Shown here piece by piece: positions 39,106-48,354 of a stretch of 64,000 nt of DNA; position 1 is the first letter of the stretch; the number at the start of each line of letters is the position of its first letter. The position numbers were made by a program, and so were the translations under genes. Source of the stretch: Corynebacterium oculi (GTDB taxonomy: Bacteria; Actinomycetota; Actinomycetes; Mycobacteriales; Mycobacteriaceae); NCBI RefSeq assembly GCF_001412105.1, contig NZ_LKST01000001.1:1-64000 (forward strand), in the 5' to 3' direction. The notes below the pieces were generated by a model, which was not told the origin of the DNA, did not search any database, and saw only the letters and a program-made list of their open reading frames with translations.

Positions 39106-39840
39106 ATGAGTTCTCAGGATTTCACTCGTGCCGATGGCCGCGCCCTCAACGAAATGCGCCCCGTGCGCATCACCCGCCGCTTCACCACCAACCCCGCGGG
39201 CAGCGTGCTCGTGGAGTTCGGCAACACCAAGGTGCTGTGCACCGCCACCGCAGAGGAAGGCGTGCCCCGCTTCAAGCGAGACTCCGGCGAGGGCTGGCTC
39301 ACCGCCGAATACGCCATGCTGCCCGCCGCCCCCTCCGAGCGCATGCCGCGCGAATCCATGAAAGGCAAGGTCAAGGGCCGCACCCACGAGATCTCTCGCC
39401 TGATTGGCCGCTCCCTGCGCGCCGCCGTAGACCTGCGCGAGCTGGGAGAGAACACCATCCAGATCGACTGCGATGTGCTCCAGGCCGACGGCGGCACCCG
39501 CACCGCCGCGATCACCGGGGCCTACGTGGCGCTGGCCGACGCCGTGGCCACCCTCCGCGAGCGCGGCGCCGTCACCGGCTCCCCGCTGCGTGAGCCCATC
39601 GCGGCGGTCTCCGTGGGCATCATCGACGGCCGCGTGAGCCTCGACCTCCCCTACGAGGAGGACTCCCGCGCCGAGGTGGACATGAACGTGGTGATGACCG
39701 CCTCCGGGCGTTTCGTGGAGATCCAGGGCACCGGCGAGGACGGCACCTTCGACCGCGCCCAGCTGGGAGAGCTTCTCGACGCCGCCGCCGCCGGGTGCGC
39801 GCACCTCATCGAGGCCCAGCGCGCCGCCCTGGAGGGATAA
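39106..39840 (+). CDS. rph: ribonuclease PH
   Basis: 244 residues. RNase PH hallmarks: [35 protein letters not shown]-type [12 protein letters not shown] and [20 protein letters not shown]. It trims tRNA 3' ends with phosphate. TACCCT (39093-39098) lies 7 bases before ATG 39106, indicating a leaderless mRNA. Followed after two bases by rdgB. Confidence 0.96.
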   Translation: MSSQDFTRADGRALNEMRPVRITRRFTTNPAGSVLVEFGNTKVLCTATAEEGVPRFKRDSGEGWLTAEYAMLPAAPSERMPRESMKGKVKGRTHEISRLIGRSLRAAVDLRELGENTIQIDCDVLQADGGTRTAAITGAYVALADAVATLRERGAVTGSPLREPIAAVSVGIIDGRVSLDLPYEEDSRAEVDMNVVMTASGRFVEIQGTGEDGTFDRAQLGELLDAAAAGCAHLIEAQRAALEG

Positions 39841-39842
39841 TC

Positions 39843-40451
39843 ATGAAACTGCTCGTAGCCTCCAACAACCCCAAGAAACTACGCGAACTGCGCCGCATAC
39901 TCGACTCCGCCCACGTGGCCGGAGTGGAACTGCTCTCCCTCTCCGAGGCAGCCGCCTACCCCGAGCCGGTGGAGGACGGCCGCACCTTTGCCGATAACGC
40001 CCTCATCAAGGCCCGCGCCGGGGCCACGCACACGGGCCTGCCCACCGTGGCCGACGATTCCGGCCTGGCCGTGGAGGAAATGAACGGCATGCCGGGCGTG
40101 CTCTCCGCGCGGTGGTCCGGCGGCCACGGCGACGACGAGGCCAATAACCGCCTGCTGCTGGCCCAGATGAAGGACGTACCCGACGAGCGCCGCGCGGCCG
40201 CTTTTGTGTCCGTGTGCGCCCTGGTGTTGCCCAGCGGCGAGGAGTTCCTCTCCGAGGGCCGCTGGGAGGGCCGCCTTCTGCGCGAGCCGGTGGGGGAAAA
40301 CGGCTTCGGCTACGATCCCCTCTTTGCTCCTGCTGATGGTGATGGGCGCTCCTCCGCGCAACTGAGCCCGGAAGAAAAAGACGCCAGTTCCCACCGCTCG
40401 CGGGCGCTGGCGGGGCTGGCGGAGAAAATCGCGGGGTTGGTGGAGGGCTAA
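39843..40451 (+). CDS. rdgB: XTP/dITP diphosphatase
   Basis: 202 residues of the Ham1/RdgB family: LLVASNNPKKLRELR, TFADNALIKARAGATHTGLPT, ADDSGLAVEEMNGMPGVLSA and GENGFGYDPLF. It removes deaminated purine nucleotides (ITP, XTP). GGAGGG before the ATG is within the rph 3' end. Overlaps convergent DUF3817 gene by four bases. Confidence 0.96.
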   Translation: MKLLVASNNPKKLRELRRILDSAHVAGVELLSLSEAAAYPEPVEDGRTFADNALIKARAGATHTGLPTVADDSGLAVEEMNGMPGVLSARWSGGHGDDEANNRLLLAQMKDVPDERRAAAFVSVCALVLPSGEEFLSEGRWEGRLLREPVGENGFGYDPLFAPADGDGRSSAQLSPEEKDASSHRSRALAGLAEKIAGLVEG

Positions 40452-40822
40452 AGAACCTTGGGATTGCCAAGCTGGAAACGCTCGATGGTTTCTTCGCGGC
40501 GCTTCTTCTCCACGTAGAAGGAGAGGAACGGTACCACGCCGCACAGCGCGGTGATAATCCAGGTCTTAGGCTCCCACCGGGCCTTAAGGCCCAGGTTAAA
40601 CGCGGAGAGAACAAAGACGATGTACACCCAGCCGTGGAAAATAGCCACGTACTTACTCCACTCGGGAACATCAACGGGGGTTAGTTCGCGGAGGATCATC
40701 ACGGCGCAGAGCGCAAGCAAAAATACACCTGTGACCCAGGCGGCGATGGAAAAGAATGTGAGGGCATTGCGCACTCGTCGCTGGCGTTCGGGATGAATCT
40801 TAGGCTGTGCAGGCTGCGTCAT
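40448..40822 (-). CDS. DUF3817 membrane protein
   Basis: 124 residues, three membrane helices, with WSKYVAIFHGWVYIVFVLSAFNL typical of DUF3817 (Rv1342c-like). Function unknown. Follows the LprD-like gene on the same strand, in the mycobacterial order. Confidence 0.88.
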   Translation of the reverse strand: MTQPAQPKIHPERQRRVRNALTFFSIAAWVTGVFLLALCAVMILRELTPVDVPEWSKYVAIFHGWVYIVFVLSAFNLGLKARWEPKTWIITALCGVVPFLSFYVEKKRREETIERFQLGNPKVL

Positions 40823-40848
40823 AGTTTTTCCTTATACGTTATTGGTTT

Positions 40849-41268
40849 CTATTCGCGGGGCACGCCGTCGAGGGCATTGCCACCGCGCCGGGGCTTGTGC
40901 CGCTGGTTGAACTCCGCGACGTCGATAGTGGGGCGCTGCGGCAGGAAATCCTCATCGATGGCGGTGGGCTCGGCGCCGAAGCGCTCCACATCGCGTTCGT
41001 AGAGGAAATCGGGATCATTGGTGGCGTTTTCCGCGTCGATCCGCTCGTTCTCATACTCCATGAACTTGCGGTAGGCATACACAAAAAAAGCGCCGAACAC
41101 GGGCCACTGCAAGGCATAACCCAGGTTTTGGAAAGTACCGGAACCGGAGCGGAAGCGCGTCCACTGCCACCAGGCCAGCGCAAGAGTAGCCACCACGGCG
41201 AGGGCGAGGAAGATGACGTGTGAGGCGCGCACCTTTTTGCGCGCGCGACCCTGCTTCTGCGCACTCAT
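40849..41268 (-). CDS. LprD-like conserved membrane protein
   Basis: 139 residues with one or two membrane helices. The block WWQWTRFRSGSGTFQNLGYA and VYAYRKF strongly resembles M. tuberculosis LprD (Rv1343c), but there is no lipobox cysteine, so the protein is membrane-spanning rather than a lipoprotein. TACCCT (complement of 41276-41281) is 7 bases before ATG 41268: a leaderless start. Function unknown. Confidence 0.85.
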   Translation of the reverse strand: MSAQKQGRARKKVRASHVIFLALAVVATLALAWWQWTRFRSGSGTFQNLGYALQWPVFGAFFVYAYRKFMEYENERIDAENATNDPDFLYERDVERFGAEPTAIDEDFLPQRPTIDVAEFNQRHKPRRGGNALDGVPRE

Positions 41269-41357
41269 GGGGTCTAGGGTACCCCGCTTGGTGGATTGAT
41301 CCCAGCAGGTGCGGTGCGCTGGGCGCGAGGGGTGCCGTGGTATAGTTCCCCTTGCGC

Positions 41358-41442
<85 letters not shown>

Positions 41443-41460
41443 TTTACGTAGCCACACGAA

Positions 41461-41691
41461 TCAGGGCAGCGGGGGCTTAGCGGGGCTATCTTTTTGCTCA
41501 ACCTTACGCCACACGAGGTAGGCGATGGGGCCCAAGAACGTGGCGATGACGATGACCAGGCACCAGACGGCGGTTTCTACCCCGGGGCGGCGATCCCGGA
41601 ATAAGAAGATAAGCGCGACGATGGGTAAGACGAACATCGCCATGGCGAACGGGGCGAAGATTAATAATTCTGTGGTGCCAATGTTGGGCAT
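41461..41691 (-). CDS. PLDc_N domain mini membrane protein (copy 1)
   Basis: 76 residues, two membrane helices with RDRRPGVETAVWCLVIVIA and the GPIAYLVWR ending of the phospholipase D-nuclease N-terminal family (PLDc_N), which here stands alone with no nuclease domain. Function unknown. A paralogue lies 9 bases upstream. Confidence 0.82.
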   Translation of the reverse strand: MPNIGTTELLIFAPFAMAMFVLPIVALIFLFRDRRPGVETAVWCLVIVIATFLGPIAYLVWRKVEQKDSPAKPPLP

Positions 41692-41700
41692 GGTGACTCC

Positions 41701-41898
41701 TTAGTAGCGGGGTGCGGCTTTTCTCTTTTCCATTAGGCGCCAGATGAGGTAGATGGCTGCCCCGAAAACCGGGGCAGATATGATCACCAGAGCCCATATC
41801 GCGGTTTCCTGTCCCGGACGCTTATCCCTGAGCAGCACAATGATGGCGGCGAGAGGTAAGCCGATGAAGAGGAGCGGAATGAGGATGGTGAGGAGCAT
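41701..41898 (-). CDS. PLDc_N domain mini membrane protein (copy 2)
   Basis: 65 residues, two helices, with LLRDKRPGQETAIWALVII and AAIYLIWRLMEKRK; clearly paralogous to the next gene (RD[KR]RPGxETAxW). Possibly a small two-protein membrane unit. Function unknown. Confidence 0.82.
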   Translation of the reverse strand: MLLTILIPLLFIGLPLAAIIVLLRDKRPGQETAIWALVIISAPVFGAAIYLIWRLMEKRKAAPRY

Positions 41899-41939
41899 AG
41901 TGTCCAGAATAACAGAGATGAGTCGGTGGGGGCTGCTCC

Positions 41940-42281
41940 TTATGTGTGCAGTAGCATGGCTTCCGTATTGTCGGCATGATCCTTTACCTTGTGATGGGGC
42001 AAAGGGTGAACATCAATGAGTTTCCATTGCTTTTCGGCTTGTGCACATATGTCCCAAGCCTTTTCTCCTTTAGGAGCCGGTAGATGGCCCTGATGGGAGT
42101 TCCGTTGGTAATGCCGATCGTGGTATCTGAAATTTTCAGAGTACCTCCCTTTCCCCGTAATATTCCATGCTTCGATTCTGTTCTTTAAAGCATGCTGGTT
42201 GGTTCCGGTGAAAGAGAATACGGAACTGAGTTCGCGAGGGTGATTGGTGGAAGATGCGATGGCGAGGCTAAACCTGGGACG
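41940..42281 (-). pseudogene. orphan reading-frame remnant without start codon
   Basis: A 113-codon open frame, stop to stop, with no ATG, GTG or TTG in a useful place. It reads like real protein: GTNQHALKNRIEAWNITG, FRYHDRHYQRNSHQGHLPAP, AWDICAQAEKQWKLIDVHPL, rich in His, Trp and Lys. It is AT-richer than neighbours. I do not recognise the family. It looks like the C-terminal part of a decayed gene, possibly horizontally acquired. The rest of 41899-42372 shows nothing supportable. Confidence 0.5.
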
Positions 42282-42372
42282 CTAGCGGGGACAGAAGGAA
42301 AATAGACCATTTCCGCCAGGATAGCGATCCCGGCGGCATGGGGATCAGAAAAAATACAGCAAAACTACAGCG

Positions 42373-43416
42373 CTACGCGTTCTTCTTGGCCCGCGCCAAT
42401 TCCCAGCGCAACTGCGCCTCGGAGGGGGACTGCACGGGAATGAAGGAGGCCTCTCGGTAGCGGCGGGAGGTGGGGGAGTTCTTGGCGTACCCCGCGCCCC
42501 CGGCCACGCGCACCTCGATGTTGGCGGCTTCCACGGCGGCCTGGGCGGCGTCGAGACGCAACTCCAGCAGTTCCACCGGCAGGACCTTTTCGCCGGCCTC
42601 CACGCGGCCGAGGATCTCCTCGTGGCGCTCGATGGCCTCGCGTACCTTCTCCTGCACGGCGGCGTGATCTTCGGCAAAGGTGGCGTTGAGCCCGGTGAGG
42701 CGCTCGGTAGCGGCGGCCGTGGTGGCCTCGGCCACGCCCAGGCACTCCGCGATCTGGAAGAGTACAAAGGCGGGGCGTACCTTGGGCACGAAGTCCGCAA
42801 AGTCCTCGGTGAGCACCTGCTCCTGCGGAATGAAGACGTCCTTAAATTCCACCCAGGCGGACGCGGTGGCGTTGAGCCCGAGTAGGCCAAAGGGCGCGCC
42901 GAAGGTGATGCCTTCATGCCCGGCCTCGAAGGCGAAGAGGAAGCGGTGCCCCTCGGCGGTCTTGGCTCCGGTGACGGCGATGGCGTCCTCGTAGAGATTA
43001 GAGGCCCAGTTCAGTTTGCCGTTGATGCGGTAGCCGCCCTCCGCCTTCTCGGCGCGCAGGGTGATCTCGCCCGCGCCGGTGAAGTCCTTGAACGCCCCGG
43101 CCATGCCAGACACGCCCGGACGCTCACCGGAGCGGAGCTGATCGGTCAGCGAGAGCGCGTATTCGGTGCCCGCGGTTTCCAGGTACAGCAGCGCGCAGCG
43201 GGTGGCCCAGAGGGTGAACCCGGTGGAGAGGTCCTCGGCGGATAACGCGCGGATCGTGCGCGCGGTATCGCGCACGCCGGTGCCGATCAGGCGGTGCTCG
43301 GCCAGCAGCGGCAGCACGTAGCGGGCGTCCTTGTTGCCCTTATCGACGTCCTTGGCGTTGCTGGCGACGGCCTCGCGGACGTCCTCCGGCAGCGGGGTGA
43401 AGGTCAGCGTGCTCAT
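42373..43416 (-). CDS. acyl-CoA dehydrogenase family protein
   Basis: 347 residues. N-terminal helical domain, middle strand region (GRINGKLNW-like YRINGKLNWASN) and C-terminal bundle with VAGGAGYAKNSPTSRRYREA. Slightly shorter than classical acyl-CoA dehydrogenases and without an obvious catalytic Glu that I can place. Flavoprotein desaturase or a monooxygenase relative (DszC/SfnB-like). Its ATG overlaps the stop of the OsmC-like gene, so they are one operon. Confidence 0.85.
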   Translation of the reverse strand: MSTLTFTPLPEDVREAVASNAKDVDKGNKDARYVLPLLAEHRLIGTGVRDTARTIRALSAEDLSTGFTLWATRCALLYLETAGTEYALSLTDQLRSGERPGVSGMAGAFKDFTGAGEITLRAEKAEGGYRINGKLNWASNLYEDAIAVTGAKTAEGHRFLFAFEAGHEGITFGAPFGLLGLNATASAWVEFKDVFIPQEQVLTEDFADFVPKVRPAFVLFQIAECLGVAEATTAAATERLTGLNATFAEDHAAVQEKVREAIERHEEILGRVEAGEKVLPVELLELRLDAAQAAVEAANIEVRVAGGAGYAKNSPTSRRYREASFIPVQSPSEAQLRWELARAKKNA

Positions 43417-43961
43417 ACCAGCTCCGAGGTGAGGTTGGCGGGGCGAGTGTAGGTGTTCACCACGGGGGACCAGGTGATGGCGTCCTTCTGGATCTGATCG
43501 AGGGTTTCGCGGTCGGCGTCGCCGTCGAGGTCGATCTTCACGTGGACATCGGACACGCCGGGGCGCTTGTGATCGCCCAGGTCGCCGGTGCCCCAGGTGG
43601 GGGAGATGTCGATGTCGGATTCAATATCAATGGCGATCTTGGTCAGCGTCACGCCGCGGTTGGTGGCGATGGCCTGGATGCCCACGGAGATGCAGGCGGC
43701 CAGGGCGGCCTGGGCCACCTCGGTGGGGTTGGGGGCGGAGTTATCGCCCAGCAGCTGCGGCGGCTCGGAGACTAGCACCGGGGCGAGGTCGCGCACCTGG
43801 GTGTAATTGCGGAAGAAGCCATCGGCTTCGGTGTGGGTGCGGATCTTCTTGCGCCCGCCCTCGGGGTTATTGATGTTCTTCTGGGCTAGCTCGGAGAGCT
43901 TCTGGGCGTCGATGGGCTCCAGGGCTTCGCCGTCCTTGTGGTTCGGAGTGAGGTCAGACAT
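43413..43961 (-). CDS. OsmC family protein
   Basis: 182 residues. PPQLLGDNSAPNPTEVAQAALAAC is the OsmC signature, with one redox cysteine (AAC) visible; the second is not obvious in the C-terminal half. OsmC/Ohr proteins detoxify organic peroxides, but single-cysteine members may do something else. First gene of the operon with the acyl-CoA dehydrogenase, behind the promoter at 44028-44056. Confidence 0.88.
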   Translation of the reverse strand: MSDLTPNHKDGEALEPIDAQKLSELAQKNINNPEGGRKKIRTHTEADGFFRNYTQVRDLAPVLVSEPPQLLGDNSAPNPTEVAQAALAACISVGIQAIATNRGVTLTKIAIDIESDIDISPTWGTGDLGDHKRPGVSDVHVKIDLDGDADRETLDQIQKDAITWSPVVNTYTRPANLTSELV

Positions 43962-44027
43962 TGTTTCTCCTTGTTCTTTGGTTCTCTGGGGAGCGAGGGG
44001 CGGTGCCCCTCGCGGTGTTGTCGCCCA

Positions 44028-44056
44028 AGACTACACGCCATGCATGTAGTGAACAA
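44028..44056 (-). promoter_or_regulatory. promoter of osmC-like/acyl-CoA dehydrogenase operon with internal inverted repeat
   Basis: On the minus strand TTGTTC (44056-44051) and TAGTCT (44033-44028) are 17 bases apart. The region also contains CTACA (44031-44035) and TGTAG (44045-44049), an inverted repeat across the spacer that could bind a repressor. The 44057-44287 stretch beyond it has no gene that I support. Confidence 0.6.
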
Positions 44057-44287
44057 GTCTGTCTGTACTTTTATTTCCTCAGCCCCAGCGTTTCCCATGT
44101 TATGCGGTGAAGAATGCCTAGACCGCTTGGTCTTGGTCTGCTCCGTTCACCGTGGAGTCCTTCGGCCCGCGTGGAGTCTCCTTGGCGTTTCGCTCCTGCT
44201 GCCATCGCTTCCGCGTTGTTGTCATCGTAGGAAGCGTCGGGGTGTCGGGGCATTGCGCGGCGAGAATGGTGAGGGTGGCGAGGGTGA

Positions 44288-44803
44288 TCAGGGGAAGCGC
44301 TGCACGGAGTGCATTCCGTTTTCATCGTGCACCACGGCGGTGCCGATCTCCGTGCTCTCCGGGTCAAGGATGTTCACGCGATGCTCGTCGGAGTCCATCC
44401 AGTCCTGCATGACCTCGTCCACGGGGGTCTTCTCGCCCACCCAGTGCAGGTTTTCGCCAAAGTCTCCCTCGGCGTGCTCCACCGTGCCGGTGGCGCTGAG
44501 CGTTTGTGCCCACTGGTGGGCTCCCTCGGAAAGGTCCTCGTTGACGGAGAGTTCCTCCAGGCCGTGGGCGGAGCGAATGTCATTGGTCTTTTCTACAATG
44601 TCGCGGGCGTCTTTTTCTGCCGAGGCCACGGAGGAGTCTGGGGTTTCCGTGGAGATGATTTCCACGCCTTCGCTGGAGGCAATCTCGGTGGACATGACGT
44701 CTGCTTCTTCTGCGGTGGCGCTACCCGCCGCCGCGGCTACTCCGGCCGCGGCCAGGGCGGTGATGCCGGCGGCTTTTTCTACGGTGTCATTCTTTTCTTT
44801 CAC
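44288..44803 (-). CDS. secreted or membrane-tethered CAP/SCP-domain protein
   Basis: 171 residues. Signal-like segment AAGITALAAAGVAAAAGSATA, an acidic Ser/Thr linker, then a CAP domain with RSAHGLEELSVNEDLSEGA, TVEHAEGDFGENLHW and SDEHRVNILDPE, i.e. the H-E/E-H cavity residues. Bacterial CAP proteins (YkwD-like) are of unclear function, often cell-wall linked. GTG 44803 has AAAGGAGAG upstream. Confidence 0.88.
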   Translation of the reverse strand: MKEKNDTVEKAAGITALAAAGVAAAAGSATAEEADVMSTEIASSEGVEIISTETPDSSVASAEKDARDIVEKTNDIRSAHGLEELSVNEDLSEGAHQWAQTLSATGTVEHAEGDFGENLHWVGEKTPVDEVMQDWMDSDEHRVNILDPESTEIGTAVVHDENGMHSVQRFP

Positions 44804-45200
44804 GTGTCTCTCCTTTAATGACTGGTGCGTTTATAAGGGAGCGTAGGGGAAGTATTTTGACGTGTCCACAAAAGGTATGAGCGGTGAGAAGTTCACTTGC
44901 CTTACCTTCCCCCAGTGCGGATAAAAGGTTTTTTGTTCGGGGTGTGTGGCGGGTGGGTGAGCGGTTAAATTGGAGCTTTTGGCTTCTCGTCGGACGTATT
45001 ACAGGGTGCTTTATGCGGGCGGGCAAAAAATATGGTTTGGCGTATGATGACTGTCGTCGGAGGGGGAGCGGGTTCTCGGTCTATCCTCTGATCTTGCCCC
45101 CGAACCGGAAGCGGCATGCCCGTCTTGTTTGCCTAATTGACGGCTACTGTTCACGCGGCAGATGCTTGGCGTTCACTTTCCTGGGACACCATGATTCCCC
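44804..45200. other. gene-free interval before ugpA
   Basis: 397 bases with no supportable gene; an open frame on the plus strand (44884-45204) has no family features. It must contain the divergent promoters of the CAP-domain gene and of ugpA; I see no clear Pho box or terminator. Confidence 0.5.
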
Positions 45201-46148
45201 GTGACACACGCATACGCTGATCCTCCACGAGGCTCCCGGCCGGCCGAGAGGGAGCGGAGAAAACGGAGTGCGGGTTCCAGGCGTAGGGAGGCCCTCCTGG
45301 CGCTGGCCCTCCTCGCGCCGAATCTCCTCCTGCTCGGCATCTTCACGTACCGGCCGCTGGTGGATAACATCCGCCTTTCCTTTTACGCCTGGAATATTTC
45401 CAGCCCCACCGCGCAATTCATCGGCCTGGATAATTACGTGGAGTGGTTCACCCGCGAGGACACCCGCACGATCCTTGGCAACACACTGATCTTCACGCTG
45501 TGTGCCGTGGTCGGCTCGATGGTGCTGGGCCTTGGGCTAGCTATGCTGCTGGATCAGAAACTGATGGGGCGCAACTTCGCCCGTTCCGTGGTGTTTGCTC
45601 CTTTTGCTATTTCCGGCGCGGCCATCGGCGTGGCCTTTCAGTTCATCTTTGATCCTTCCTTTGGGCTCATTCAGGCGGTGCTGGGGTGGTTCGGGCTAGA
45701 AAGCCCCAATTTTTACCAGGTGCCCGGTTGGGCCCTGTTCATGGTCACCACTACTTTCGTGTGGAAGAACCTGGGGTACACCTTTGTGATCTACCTGGCG
45801 GCCTTGCAGGGGTTGAGCAAGGACCTCGACGAGGCGGCCGCCATTGATGGCGCGGGCTGGTGGACCCGCCTGACCAAGGTGACGCTGCCGCAGCTGCGCC
45901 CCACCACCTTCTTCCTCTCCATTACGGTGACGCTGAACTCCGTGCAGGTCTTTGACATCATCAATGTGATGACGCGGGGCGGCCCCCAGATCGAGGGCAC
46001 CACCACGCTGGTGTACCAGGTGTATCAGGAAACATTCGTGAACTTCCGTGCGGGTTATGGGGCCACGGCGGCCACCATCTTGTTCCTCATTTTGCTGCTC
46101 ATCACGCTGGTGCAGGTGCGGTACATGGATAAGGGGAGGAGTAAGTAA
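45201..46148 (+). CDS. ugpA: sn-glycerol-3-phosphate ABC transporter permease UgpA
   Basis: 315 residues, six membrane helices. FTYRPLVDNIRLSFYAWN and the EAAxIDGA-type loop (DEAAAIDGAGWWTRLTKVTLP) identify a binding-protein-dependent sugar/G3P permease. Start GTG 45201 lacks a good ribosome site, so the exact start is uncertain. First of four genes in the order ugpA-E-B-C known from C. glutamicum, where it is induced by phosphate starvation. Confidence 0.9.
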   Translation: MTHAYADPPRGSRPAERERRKRSAGSRRREALLALALLAPNLLLLGIFTYRPLVDNIRLSFYAWNISSPTAQFIGLDNYVEWFTREDTRTILGNTLIFTLCAVVGSMVLGLGLAMLLDQKLMGRNFARSVVFAPFAISGAAIGVAFQFIFDPSFGLIQAVLGWFGLESPNFYQVPGWALFMVTTTFVWKNLGYTFVIYLAALQGLSKDLDEAAAIDGAGWWTRLTKVTLPQLRPTTFFLSITVTLNSVQVFDIINVMTRGGPQIEGTTTLVYQVYQETFVNFRAGYGATAATILFLILLLITLVQVRYMDKGRSK

Positions 46149-46149
46149 A

Positions 46150-46989
46150 ATGGCGCAATCACACAAGGCCCCCTGGTGGAAACTCCTGGGCGGCTATGCG
46201 GGAATCATCGCGGTGCTGATCCTCATTGGAGTTCCGCTGTTCTGGATTCTCATGACCTCCTTTAAACACCGCGCCGATATTTATACGGACCCGGTGACCT
46301 GGCTTCCCCCCACCTGGTACCCGGAGAACTACCAGGAGGCCACCACCCGGGTGCCGTTCTGGCAGTATCTGCGCAACTCCGTCATTATCACTTTCTTCCT
46401 GTGCCTCTTGAAGATCGTGCTCGGAGTGCTCTCCGCCTACGCACTGGCGATCCTGCGTTTTCCCGGGCGCAACCTTGTGTTCCTCATAGTTATTTCCGCG
46501 CTCATGGTTCCCAGCGAGATCACGGTGATCTCCAATTACGCTTTGGTTAACTCCCTGGGCTGGCGCAATACCTTCCAAGGCATCATTTTGCCCCTGGCGG
46601 GCGTGGCCTTTGGTACCTTCCTCATGCGTAATCATTTCCTCTCCTTGCCGCACGAACTGGTGGAGGCCGCCCGCATGGACGGGGCCGGGCCGGTGCGCCT
46701 GCTCACCCGCGTGCTCCTACCCATTTCTATGCCCACGCTGGTGGCTTTTTCGGTGATCACGCTGGTCAATGAGTGGAATCAGTACCTGTGGCCGTTCCTC
46801 ATGGCCGATACCGCAGATGTTGCCCCGCTCCAGGTGGGGCTGACCATGCTGCAAAACAACGACGGCGTATCCAACTGGGGCCCGGTGATGGCGGCCACGG
46901 TGCTCACCATCATTCCGATCCTGCTGATCTTTTTGGCCTTGCAGAAGTACATGATTAAGGGCCTCACCACGGGCGCGGTCAAGGGATAA
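46150..46989 (+). CDS. ugpE: sn-glycerol-3-phosphate ABC transporter permease UgpE
   Basis: 279 residues, six helices. PLFWILMTSFK near the start and ELVEAARMDGAGPVRLLTRVLLP form the coupling loop of the second permease. It starts one base after the ugpA stop. The pair makes the membrane channel of the Ugp importer. Confidence 0.9.
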   Translation: MAQSHKAPWWKLLGGYAGIIAVLILIGVPLFWILMTSFKHRADIYTDPVTWLPPTWYPENYQEATTRVPFWQYLRNSVIITFFLCLLKIVLGVLSAYALAILRFPGRNLVFLIVISALMVPSEITVISNYALVNSLGWRNTFQGIILPLAGVAFGTFLMRNHFLSLPHELVEAARMDGAGPVRLLTRVLLPISMPTLVAFSVITLVNEWNQYLWPFLMADTADVAPLQVGLTMLQNNDGVSNWGPVMAATVLTIIPILLIFLALQKYMIKGLTTGAVKG

Positions 46990-47010
46990 TTAAGGAGCGT
47001 AAAGAAGATC

Positions 47011-48342
47011 ATGACGACGATGAAGCGACGTTCCTTCCTCTCCCTCGCCGGGCTGGCGCTGCTCGGGGGTGCCGCCGGGGGATTGAGCGCCTGCGCGGGC
47101 ACCGGTTCCACCGCCGGCATGGATAACACGGCCGATGACGGCAGCCCCGTGACCTCCCTGACCTGGTGGTCTAATCACCCCGGTTCCTCCAAGGACCATG
47201 AGCTGGAGTTGATCCGCCGGTGGGAGCAGCAGCGCCCGGATATTCGGATCAACCTGGTGGACGCGGGCAAGAACTACTCCGAGGTAGCCAATAAGTTTAA
47301 CGCCTCGCTCACGGGAATTGATCTGCCCGACGTGGTAGTGCTTTCCGATGTCTGGTGGTACAACTTTGCCATTAACCAGCAGATCACCCCGGTATCCGAG
47401 CTGGTGGATAAGGCGGGAATTGATCCCTCCACCTATGTTCCGGCGCTGTACGAGGACTATCGGATTGATTCCTCCTATTACGCCTTCCCCTATGCCCGCT
47501 CCACGCCGCTGTTCTATTACAACAAGCAGTCCTGGGCGCAGGCGGGATTGCCCGAGCGCGGGCCGGAAACCTGGGAGGAAATGGCGCAGTGGGGCCGGGA
47601 GCTGGCGGGAGCAAACCCCAAGCAGCGCCCCTTTGGCTGGTACAACGCCGCCAACAACCTCTCCTGGACGTTTAGCGGGCCACTGTGGACGATGGGCGGG
47701 GCGTACTCCCAGGGCTGGGATCTGCGTTTGACCTCCCCGGAGACGCTCGCGGCGGTGCGCTGGTTCCAGGAGGCCACCACCCCGGATACCGGCTGGTCTT
47801 ATATCGCCACCGACTTAGCCGTGGACTTTTCCGCCGGACGTTGCGCCAGTGGCATGCTTTCCACGGGTGATCTCAGCGGGGTGAGCAAGCAGGCCAAGTT
47901 TGAATACGGCACTGCGCCACTGCCCAATCCTCTCGGGCAGGGCGGATGCCCCACGGGAGGCGCGGGCCTGGCGATCCCGCGTAATCTGCCGGAAAAGCGC
48001 AAGATTGCCGCCGCCCAGTTCATCGACTTCATCACCAATAAGGAAAACACCGCCTATTGGTCCCGCAACGTGGGCTACATGCCGGTACGCACCACGGCGG
48101 TGGAGGACCCCGAGCAACAGAAGTTCATGGCGGATAACCCCAATTTCCGGGTGGCCGTGGAGCAACTTCCGCACACCCGCCCGCAGGACAACGTGCGCGT
48201 GGCCCTTCCTGGAGCCGATCCCCGCATCGGCGGTTCGCTGGAAATGGTGGCCACGGGCCGCAAGGACGTGGATACCGTGATGAATAACCTCAATAACATC
48301 ATGAGCCGCATTTATGAGAATCAGGTTAAACCGCTTATTTAG
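47011..48342 (+). CDS. ugpB: sn-glycerol-3-phosphate-binding lipoprotein UgpB
   Basis: 443 residues. The signal is KRRSFLSLAGLALLGG with a twin-arginine-like start and lipobox LSAC, so it is probably exported folded by Tat and then lipidated. The mature part is a family 1 solute-binding protein (LTWWSNHPG, IDLPDVVVLSDVWW, YAFPYARSTPLFYYN). It captures glycerol-3-phosphate or glycerophosphodiesters. ATG 47020 is an alternative start. Confidence 0.92.
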   Translation: MTTMKRRSFLSLAGLALLGGAAGGLSACAGTGSTAGMDNTADDGSPVTSLTWWSNHPGSSKDHELELIRRWEQQRPDIRINLVDAGKNYSEVANKFNASLTGIDLPDVVVLSDVWWYNFAINQQITPVSELVDKAGIDPSTYVPALYEDYRIDSSYYAFPYARSTPLFYYNKQSWAQAGLPERGPETWEEMAQWGRELAGANPKQRPFGWYNAANNLSWTFSGPLWTMGGAYSQGWDLRLTSPETLAAVRWFQEATTPDTGWSYIATDLAVDFSAGRCASGMLSTGDLSGVSKQAKFEYGTAPLPNPLGQGGCPTGGAGLAIPRNLPEKRKIAAAQFIDFITNKENTAYWSRNVGYMPVRTTAVEDPEQQKFMADNPNFRVAVEQLPHTRPQDNVRVALPGADPRIGGSLEMVATGRKDVDTVMNNLNNIMSRIYENQVKPLI

Positions 48343-48354
48343 GAGGCAGCACAC

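Noticed and set aside
44884-45204. 106-codon plus-strand frame before ugpA
   Set aside because: No domain, no ribosome site, overlaps the ugpA start and promoter region.
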